From NCBI GenBank assembly GCA_025457845.1, contig JALOTO010000009.1, positions 1 to 18,750 on the forward strand: a DNA stretch of 18,750 nt, in the 5' to 3' direction. The DNA is from Thermoplasmata archaeon. Its GTDB lineage: Archaea; Thermoplasmatota; Thermoplasmata; UBA10834. Position 1 is the first letter of the stretch; each line of letters begins with the position of its first letter. The position numbers and the translations under genes are program-made. The notes beneath the pieces are model-generated. The model was not told the DNA's origin. It searched no databases and saw only the letters and a list, made by a program, of their open reading frames with translations. Shown here piece after piece: positions 14,196 through 18,750 of this stretch.

Positions 14196-14690
14196 ACCGT
14201 CCTCTCGGACACGGACATACTCCTGCGGCTCAAGGACGGCTCGTTGAAGATCGGCTCGTTCGTCGAGCGCAACCTCACGCCCAACGGGTACGACGTCACC
14301 GTCGACGAGATCTGGATACCCTCCACGGACAGTAGGACGAAGGAGGGCACGGCGAGCATACCCCCTGGAGCATGGTTCGTGATCGGCACCAGGGAGTACA
14401 TGGAGCTGCCCCTCGACCTCGTGGGCGAGATCTGGATACGGACATCCTGGGTGCGCAAGGGCGTGCTCTCGTCCTTCGGGAGGATCGATGCCGGGTTCCA
14501 CGGCAACCTGACGTTCTCGGCCATCAACGTCTCGCAGTCGCCCGTGGAGGTGCCCATAGGGGAAAGGTTCGCGCAGGTCGTGTTCGGCACCCTCAGCTCC
14601 CCGCCCCAGAAGTCGTACAAGGAGAGGTCGGGGAACTACCACGGGCAGACCGGGATAACCCTGACGCCGGGGAAGTCTGGCAAGGGCTGA
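14193..14690 (+). CDS. dUTPase/dCTP deaminase-superfamily protein
   Basis: It has 165 residues from CTG 14193, which gives TVLSDTDILLRL, the normal opening of archaeal Dcd/Dut proteins (ILSDxDI). TTG 14244 would delete it. ERNLTPNGYDV (25-35), RTSWVR (83-88), GRIDAGFHGNLTF (96-108) and ERSGNYHGQTG (144-154) place it in the trimeric dUTPase/dCTP-deaminase fold. The glutamate that serves as general base for deamination (E138 of E. coli Dcd, within V-L-E-F) falls on S109 here, and the neighbouring Ser111 falls on T84. I therefore favour dUTP pyrophosphatase activity over dCTP deamination. It converges with trm5, with one nucleotide between the two stops. Confidence 0.82.
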   Translation: MTVLSDTDILLRLKDGSLKIGSFVERNLTPNGYDVTVDEIWIPSTDSRTKEGTASIPPGAWFVIGTREYMELPLDLVGEIWIRTSWVRKGVLSSFGRIDAGFHGNLTFSAINVSQSPVEVPIGERFAQVVFGTLSSPPQKSYKERSGNYHGQTGITLTPGKSGKG

Positions 14691-14691
14691 C

Positions 14692-15696
14692 TCAGAGCAC
14701 CTGCAGGTCGAACGCGTAGAAGCTCATGGTAGGAGAGTAGCTCTTGACCTTCCTCCTCGCCGTCTCCTTGACCACGCGGCCCTCCCTGACGGCCACGTCC
14801 ATGATGGCCCCGATGTTCTTCTCGAGGTCCGCATCCTCCATGATCTCGTAGAAGTGGATGGTCCCGCCCGGCTTCAGGGAGCGCATCGCCTCGGCCAGGA
14901 AGCGCCTCGCGTCGTGGGGCAGGTTCATAATTATCCGGTCCGCGGTCTCGAGCTTCCCGACCTCCGTCCTCGCGTCGCCGAGGACCGGGGTCACGGCATC
15001 TGCGCGGTTGAGGGCTATGTTCTCCTTCATGAACGCGATGGCGTCCGGGTTCGCGTCGATGGCATAGACGGCCTTGGGCGACCTGGTCCTCGCGATCATC
15101 AGCGAGAACGGCCCGATCCCGGCGAACATGTCTATGACGACCTCGCCTGGCTGGACCTGCTTGGCGACGATGTCCCGCTCCGTCGCGAGCCTGGGGGAGA
15201 AGAAGACCTTGGCGATGTCCATCTTGAGGACGAGGCCGTACTCCCTGTGGACAGTCTCGGTCGTCCTCTCCCCCGCGACGACCTTCACGGCCCTGGTGCG
15301 GAACTGGTCCACGACGCCGGAGTCGACGCAGACCGTCTTCACTGATTTCTGGGTCGCGATGATGGCGTCGCCTATCTGCTTAGCGTACGGCAGCACCTCG
15401 TCGGCCATCTTGACGACGGCTATGGAACCGAGGGTGTCGTACGAAGACGGCAGGAGCTGCCTCAGCTCCTCCGGGATGTCGACGAGGATCCTGTAGTCCT
15501 TGACATCCTGCTCCAGCTCCTTGAAGTCCATCTCCTCGACGGGGTACCCGACGTCCACCCGTTGGCTCACCGGGAGATACACCGACTTCGCATCCGTGTG
15601 TATCTGGAGGTCCTTCCTGAGAGTGCCCTTCTCGAGGAGCCTGCGCCTGATCGGTTCGGCCTTCTTCTTCGGAATGACCACGCAGAGAGACTTCAT
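14692..15696 (-). CDS. trm5: tRNA (guanine-37-N1)-methyltransferase Trm5
   Basis: Methylates G37 next to the anticodon using S-adenosylmethionine, which prevents +1 frameshifting. It has 334 residues, typical of archaeal Trm5. The N-terminal 160 residues match the D1 and D2 regions that read tRNA shape. The class I methyltransferase core has DMFAGIGPFSLMIA (189-202) for the cofactor, the acidic YAIDANP (211-217), NLPHDA (258-263), and GGTIHFYE (277-284). ATG 15696 has no SD, but a TATA-like TTATCTAT lies 28 nt upstream, so the mRNA is probably leaderless. It diverges from dphB. Confidence 0.93.
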   Translation of the reverse strand: MKSLCVVIPKKKAEPIRRRLLEKGTLRKDLQIHTDAKSVYLPVSQRVDVGYPVEEMDFKELEQDVKDYRILVDIPEELRQLLPSSYDTLGSIAVVKMADEVLPYAKQIGDAIIATQKSVKTVCVDSGVVDQFRTRAVKVVAGERTTETVHREYGLVLKMDIAKVFFSPRLATERDIVAKQVQPGEVVIDMFAGIGPFSLMIARTRSPKAVYAIDANPDAIAFMKENIALNRADAVTPVLGDARTEVGKLETADRIIMNLPHDARRFLAEAMRSLKPGGTIHFYEIMEDADLEKNIGAIMDVAVREGRVVKETARRKVKSYSPTMSFYAFDLQVL

Positions 15697-15720
15697 CCGT
15701 CCCAGGCATCACCCTGCGGG

Positions 15721-15728
15721 ATAGATAA
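15721..15728 (-). promoter_or_regulatory. TATA-like box of trm5
   Basis: The minus strand reads TTATCTAT, centred about 28 nt before the ATG, the spacing expected when transcription starts at the start codon itself. Confidence 0.5.
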
Positions 15729-15768
15729 CCGAATCGGAGAAGACTACTTTACCCGGTTGACGATTCGG
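15729..15768. repeat. Inverted repeat in the trm5/dphB divergent promoter
   Basis: CCGAATCG at 15729-15736 and its exact reverse complement CGATTCGG at 15761-15768 are separated by 24 nt. Each copy is itself close to a CCGAWTCGG palindrome. The pair flanks the dphB promoter and abuts the trm5 TATA box, so it could be a regulator site. By-eye observation only. Confidence 0.4.
15744..15752 (+). promoter_or_regulatory. TATA-like box of dphB
   Basis: CTACTTTAC centred about 27 nt before the dphB ATG. No SD precedes that ATG, so a leaderless transcript is likely. Confidence 0.45.
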
Positions 15769-15775
15769 TATCGAG

Positions 15776-16564
15776 ATGGCGCAAGGCAAGGGGAAGCTGG
15801 TCTTCGTGGGGCTGGGGCTCCACGACCACAGGGGCATAACCCTGAGGGGGCTCGACGAGCTGAGCAGGGCGGACACGGTGTTCGCGGAGTTCTACACAGC
15901 GGTCCTGAAACCAGGCTCCCTCGAGGCGCTCTCGGAGGAATGCGGTCGGGCCATCCAGCTTCTGGACAGGAGGGCGGTCGAGGACGGCGGCGCCATAGTT
16001 TCGGCCGCGAGGGACTCGAGGGTCGCTCTGCTCGTCGCCGGCGATCCCATGACCGCGACGACGCACGTCGACCTGCGGCTGAGGGCGGAGAAGGAAGGGA
16101 TCCCGACCGAGGTCGTCCAGGGGGTATCCGTCATGACCGCCGTCCCGGGACTCCTAGGGCTGCAGCACTACAAGTTCGGGAGGACGACCACGCTGCCGTT
16201 CCCGCAGGAGGGGTACTCCCCGACGAGCCCGTACGAGGTCGTCGAGGAGAACCTCGCAAGGGGACTGCACACGCTGGTGCTGCTGGACATAGACGCTGAG
16301 GGCGGCAGGTACATGACCGCGAATGAGGGACTGCACCTTCTCCTGGACATGGGGAGGAGGGTGGGCCGCGTCGCCGTCGGGGAGAGGACCATCGCATGCG
16401 TCGTGGCGAGGGCGGGCGCTCCGGATGCGGCCGTGCGCTGCGGCGCCCTGGTCGAGCTCGCAGCGGAGGACTTCGGCAAGCCCCTGCACTCGATCGTCAT
16501 CCCCGGGAAGCTACACTTCCTGGAGGAGGAGGCGCTCGAGGCGCTGGCAGGTCTGAAGAAGTGA
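15776..16564 (+). CDS. dphB: Diphthine synthase
   Basis: Methylates the amino-carboxypropyl histidine of elongation factor 2 with S-adenosylmethionine, the second step of diphthamide synthesis. It has 262 residues, the normal length. FVGLGLHDHRGITLRGLDEL, EFYTAVL, and GDPMTATTHVDLR (89-101) are the tetrapyrrole-methylase-fold motifs in their DphB form; LGLQHYKFGRTTTLPFP is also typical of the family. ATG 15776 lacks an SD and sits 27 nt from a TATA-like box. A nitroreductase gene follows after 11 nt and is probably co-transcribed. Its partner Dph2 is not in the window. Confidence 0.95.
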   Translation: MAQGKGKLVFVGLGLHDHRGITLRGLDELSRADTVFAEFYTAVLKPGSLEALSEECGRAIQLLDRRAVEDGGAIVSAARDSRVALLVAGDPMTATTHVDLRLRAEKEGIPTEVVQGVSVMTAVPGLLGLQHYKFGRTTTLPFPQEGYSPTSPYEVVEENLARGLHTLVLLDIDAEGGRYMTANEGLHLLLDMGRRVGRVAVGERTIACVVARAGAPDAAVRCGALVELAAEDFGKPLHSIVIPGKLHFLEEEALEALAGLKK

Positions 16565-16575
16565 GGGACGGAGAA

Positions 16576-17106
16576 ATGGAGTTGAGGCGAATGGACGTCA
16601 CTGAGGCGGTTCTGAGGAGAAGGTCGGTCAGGAGCTATGATTCGAAGCCGGTGCCGGAGGAGGCGCTCCACCGGATCCTCGAGGCGGGCAGGCTCGCCCC
16701 GTCGGCGAACAACAGGCAGCCCTGGCACTTCATAGTGGTCAAGGACCAGGCGCGGCGCGAGAAGCTCACGGACGGGAGATGGGCCAAGTTCCTGAAGGAC
16801 AGCCCCGTCGTCATCGTAGGCTGTGGGGACACGAAGGCCTCCGAGGAGTGGCACTCCGTGGACACGACCATCGCCCTCACCCACATGGTCTTCGCGGCGA
16901 CCGCCGAGGGGCTCGGCACGTGCTGGATCGGCAGCTTCTTCGAGGACAAGGTCAAGGCCGCGCTGGACATCCCCGAGCACATGAGGGTCGTGGCCATGCT
17001 CACGGTCGGCTACCCGAAGAACCCGAGCGACCTGGACATGAAGAAGCCGTCGGACTTCAAGAGGAAGAAGGCGTCGGAGATCATCTCGTCCGAGACTTTC
17101 GAGTGA
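16576..17106 (+). CDS. Nitroreductase-family flavoprotein, second copy
   Basis: It has 176 residues. EAVLRRRSVRSYDSKPVPEE begins the FMN site; AGRLAPSANNRQPWHFIVV, IALTHMVFAATAEGLGTCWIGSFFEDKVK and LTVGYP follow as in the other nitroreductase of this window (10852-11355). They share the stretch GLGTCWIG and the D-K-V-K-x-x-L-D-I-P pattern. The start could be ATG 16576 or ATG 16591; the second has a GAGG close upstream, and both keep the conserved region. It is in the dphB transcription unit, but no functional link to diphthamide is known. The substrate is unknown. Confidence 0.88.
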   Translation: MELRRMDVTEAVLRRRSVRSYDSKPVPEEALHRILEAGRLAPSANNRQPWHFIVVKDQARREKLTDGRWAKFLKDSPVVIVGCGDTKASEEWHSVDTTIALTHMVFAATAEGLGTCWIGSFFEDKVKAALDIPEHMRVVAMLTVGYPKNPSDLDMKKPSDFKRKKASEIISSETFE

Positions 17107-17131
17107 GCGGGAAGGGCCGACATACCCATCC

Positions 17132-17596
17132 CTAGGGCCGTCTGTAGGTCCCCATCAGCTCCGCCTGGGCCAGCACTGCCCCTTCCATCGCCCTGAGCAG
17201 CTCCTTCTTCTCGGCTCCTGGAGCGAGGTCCAACTCCCTGTCGAGCGCGTACAGCCTGAAGAAGTACCTGTGCGTCGAGTCCATGGGAGGGCAGGGACCG
17301 CCGTAGCCTATCCTCTTCCAGCTGTTGGTCCCCTGCATGGTCCCGTCCGAGAGTTGCCTCACACGCTTGACGTCCTCGGGAAGAGAACTCCTCTTTGCGG
17401 GTAACGAGTATACTATCCAGTGGACCCAGGTCATGATGGGCGCGTCCGGGTCGTCGCACACCAGCGCGAAGCTCCTCGCCCCGTCGGGCGCGGCGGACCA
17501 GCTCAGCGGAGGGGAGAGGTCCTCGCCGTCGCAGGTGTGCCTCACGGGGATCGCCTCCCCGTTCATGAATGCCGTGCTCTCAAGCCTGAGCGCCAT
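17132..17596 (-). CDS. YbhB/YbcL family Raf-kinase-inhibitor-like (PEBP) protein
   Basis: It has 154 residues, the usual size for the prokaryotic PEBP-fold family. The anion-binding pocket motifs are both present: DPDAP at 49-53 with WVHWIVY at 57-63, and GPCPP at 100-104 with THRYFFRLYALD at 108-119. The fold binds phosphorylated or acidic small ligands; the physiological role in archaea is unknown. ATG 17596 is chosen over the longer frame because the conserved start LRLESTAF follows it and a GGGGGGAG SD lies just upstream. No signal peptide. Confidence 0.9.
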   Translation of the reverse strand: MALRLESTAFMNGEAIPVRHTCDGEDLSPPLSWSAAPDGARSFALVCDDPDAPIMTWVHWIVYSLPAKRSSLPEDVKRVRQLSDGTMQGTNSWKRIGYGGPCPPMDSTHRYFFRLYALDRELDLAPGAEKKELLRAMEGAVLAQAELMGTYRRP

Positions 17597-17640
17597 GGTA
17601 GTCTCCCCCCTCGAACCCGGAGTGGAATCGAGGCCCGGAG

Positions 17641-17648
17641 GGATAACC
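17641..17648 (-). promoter_or_regulatory. Possible TATA-like box of the YbhB-family gene
   Basis: The minus strand reads GGTTATCC about 48 nt before the ATG, which would leave a leader of about 20 nt containing the SD. The match is weak. Confidence 0.3.
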
Positions 17649-17688
17649 CTTCCGCCACCCACATGGACAGGGGGTCGTCCGAAACAGT

Positions 17689-17697
17689 GATATATGT
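17689..17697 (+). promoter_or_regulatory. TATA box of the DUF134 gene
   Basis: GATATATGT centred about 26 nt before the ATG, in the most AT-rich stretch of the window. With no SD before the ATG, the transcript is expected to be leaderless. Confidence 0.6.
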
Positions 17698-17716
17698 TAT
17701 GAATTATAATCCATAA
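17697..17716. promoter_or_regulatory. Near-perfect 20-bp palindrome, candidate operator
   Basis: TTATGAATTATAATCCATAA equals its reverse complement except for one base pair (positions 17702 and 17711). It fills the space between the TATA box and the leaderless ATG 17719, where a bound protein would block transcription. The next gene encodes a DNA-binding protein, so autoregulation is the simplest reading. ATAATC also repeats directly at 17706 and 17713. Confidence 0.55.
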
Positions 17717-17718
17717 TC

Positions 17719-18012
17719 ATGGCAAGGCCAGAGTGCCCCAGGAAAGTGTGTCACAGGCCCGGGTGCAGGTACTTCAAGCCTCAGGGGGTGCCCATGGCGG
17801 ACCTCAAGGTACAGAGGCTCCGGACGGACGAGCTAGAGGCCATCCGGCTCTCCGACGCGCTTGGCCTGTCGCAGGCCGACGCGGCAGAGAAGATGGGCGT
17901 GTCGCAGCCGACATTCAACCGCATCCTGTCTAGAGGCAGGAGCTCCGTGGCACAAGCCCTTGTCGACGGCATGGCGCTCGAGATCGTCACGAAGGAGGAG
18001 GGCGAGGGATGA
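17719..18012 (+). CDS. UPF0251 (DUF134, COG1342) DNA-binding protein
   Basis: It has 97 residues, the full family length. The N-terminus ARPECPRKVCHRPGCRYFKPQGVP has four cysteines typical of DUF134. LRTDELEAIRLSDALGLSQADAAEKMGVSQPTFNRILSRGRSSVAQAL is a sigma-70 region 4-like helix-turn-helix that is also the most conserved part of the family. Its targets are unknown. A near-perfect palindrome directly precedes the ATG. The stop overlaps the start of the next regulator gene (ATGA), so the two DNA-binding proteins are made together and may act together. Confidence 0.92.
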   Translation: MARPECPRKVCHRPGCRYFKPQGVPMADLKVQRLRTDELEAIRLSDALGLSQADAAEKMGVSQPTFNRILSRGRSSVAQALVDGMALEIVTKEEGEG

Positions 18013-18635
18013 GGAGGGCCGTCCTCAGGGTCCGGATCCCGGGCAACTGGATAGGGGACCTATCTTCGACATGCGCGCTGTCCATACGAGTCCTGAAGTG
18101 CGTCCCCAGGGAGAGCGGCGGTCAGAGCCTCCTCCAGATCGACGGGCCGCTGGACATGACAGGCGACGCGGTGGCCAAGAGGATCACGGACACCGAGCCG
18201 ACTTGCAGGGTCAACCTGCAGGGCGCTGGCCCAGGGAGACACGTCGGGACCGTCCAGAACGACGGCTGCGTGGTGTGCGGCCTGGTCTCCGAGTGCGGTT
18301 GCTTCCTCGATTCGGCTGAATCCGCGGATGAGGGGGCGGTCATCTGGAATGTCATTGCCCCGAACGCGGATGCGCTCTCGCGGCTGGTTACGAAGGCAAG
18401 GGAGATGGGCTGCGAGGTAGACCTCCAGAAGGTCTCCGTCCTGCGCAGCGCCTCTGAGCTGACCCGCGAGCAGGAGAGGGTCCTCAAGCTCGCCTTCGAA
18501 CTCGGCTACTTCGACGTCCCGAAGCGCATCAAGCTCGACAAGCTGGCAAGACAGCTCGAGGTCTCCAAGGCCACCCTGGACGTCATGCTGAGAAGGGCAC
18601 AGAGGAAGGTCATCGCCACGCAGTTCCAGGGCTGA
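18009..18635 (+). CDS. Bat-type HTH_10 transcriptional regulator with a cysteine cluster
   Basis: It has 208 residues. The C-terminal 60 residues form the HTH_10 domain of bacterio-opsin-activator-type regulators: LTREQERVLKLAFELGYFDVPKR, then LDKLARQLEVSKATLDVMLRRAQRKVI. The first 140 residues are a sensor-like region that I cannot assign to a known domain. It contains C22, C31 and C66 and a tight group C87-x2-C90-x5-C96-x-C98, which could bind a metal or [Fe-S] cluster or sense redox state. GGAGG at 17997-18001 precedes ATG 18009 in the usual register, and the start overlaps the DUF134 stop. No membrane segment is seen; it should be a cytosolic regulator. Confidence 0.88.
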   Translation: MRRAVLRVRIPGNWIGDLSSTCALSIRVLKCVPRESGGQSLLQIDGPLDMTGDAVAKRITDTEPTCRVNLQGAGPGRHVGTVQNDGCVVCGLVSECGCFLDSAESADEGAVIWNVIAPNADALSRLVTKAREMGCEVDLQKVSVLRSASELTREQERVLKLAFELGYFDVPKRIKLDKLARQLEVSKATLDVMLRRAQRKVIATQFQG

Positions 18636-18675
18636 CAACCCACATTCCAGGCCGCCGGCGGCTAACAGGTTCGCC

Positions 18676-18750
18676 GTGTATGGCTTCTTCCAGTCGATGC
18701 AATGGTCCTTCAGGAGAGTATACCAGATGAAGGCTGAAAGGACCTACGAA
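18676..18750 (+). CDS. Possible start of a further gene (3' partial)
   Basis: From GTG 18676 the frame is open to the window edge and encodes VYGFFQSMQWSFRRVYQMKA then ERTYE, a basic, aromatic-rich start that does not look random. The SD is weak (AGG at 18667-18669) and no TATA box is seen in the 40-nt spacer, so it would be transcribed with the regulator pair. It resembles the cytoplasmic opening of an integral membrane protein such as an ABC permease, but too little is visible to name it. Confidence 0.35.
   Translation, partial: MYGFFQSMQWSFRRVYQMKAERTYE

Noticed and set aside
10852..17106. The two nitroreductase genes as a recent duplication
   Set aside because: They share motifs, but large parts of the proteins differ and they lie in unrelated contexts, so they look like old paralogues rather than a recent copy.
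1..18750. Pyrrolysine (TAG) or selenocysteine (TGA) recoding
   Set aside because: TAG ends 6 of 22 complete genes and TGA 15, all at the expected family lengths, and no gene has an in-frame stop splitting a conserved domain.

Overview
This 18.75 kb window is ordinary-looking chromosomal DNA of an archaeon, very probably a euryarchaeon of the Thermoplasmata or a methanogen-like lineage. The signs are an archaeal GHMP-type shikimate kinase, archaeal Trm5 and DphB, a DUF39/NIL-ferredoxin/UPF0280 homocysteine cassette, AT-rich TATA-like boxes about 26-28 nt upstream of leaderless starts, GGAGGTGA Shine-Dalgarno (SD) sites, G+C near two thirds by eye, and heavy use of AGG (Arg) and ATA (Ile) codons. 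Genes are packed tightly and no stretch over 300 bases lacks a gene. I see no tRNA, rRNA, CRISPR array, insertion sequence or phage gene. Of 22 complete stops I count 15 TGA, 6 TAG and 1 TAA, so nothing suggests recoding.

Region 1 (1-8816, plus) is one long operon with overlapping or nearly overlapping genes: shikimate kinase (5' end cut by the window), aroA, aroC, chorismate mutase-prephenate dehydrogenase, asd, DUF39 aspartate-semialdehyde sulfurtransferase, its NIL/ferredoxin partner, a UPF0280 sulfide-assimilation protein, and lysC. It runs from aspartate to aspartate semialdehyde (LysC, Asd), from there with sulfide to homocysteine (three genes), and through the late shikimate pathway to prephenate and tyrosine. 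In archaea using the White (DKFP) route, aspartate semialdehyde is also the entry metabolite for aromatics, so the operon would gather everything around that one metabolite.

Region 2 (8813-12317, minus) reads gcvH, flavin-reductase-like protein, nitroreductase, then a cytosolic molybdopterin oxidoreductase with its own promoter. Region 3 (12479-14690, plus) has an M42 aminopeptidase, an unrecognised 193-residue protein and a dUTPase/dCTP-deaminase-fold protein. Region 4 is trm5 (minus) diverging from dphB plus a second nitroreductase (plus). Region 5 is a YbhB/PEBP-family protein (minus) diverging from a DUF134 DNA-binding protein and a cysteine-rich Bat-type HTH regulator, followed by the start of a possible further gene.

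The most unusual signal is at start codons. At least two genes (DUF39 at 5044, dUTPase-like at 14193) have no ATG, GTG or TTG that keeps their conserved N-terminus, yet carry a CTG four nucleotides after the SD register. lysC and the M42 gene show the same SD-CTG arrangement, and aroA appears to start at ACG or ATT. This suggests repeated non-canonical initiation. A second notable site is a near-perfect 20-bp palindrome directly before the leaderless DUF134 regulator gene.
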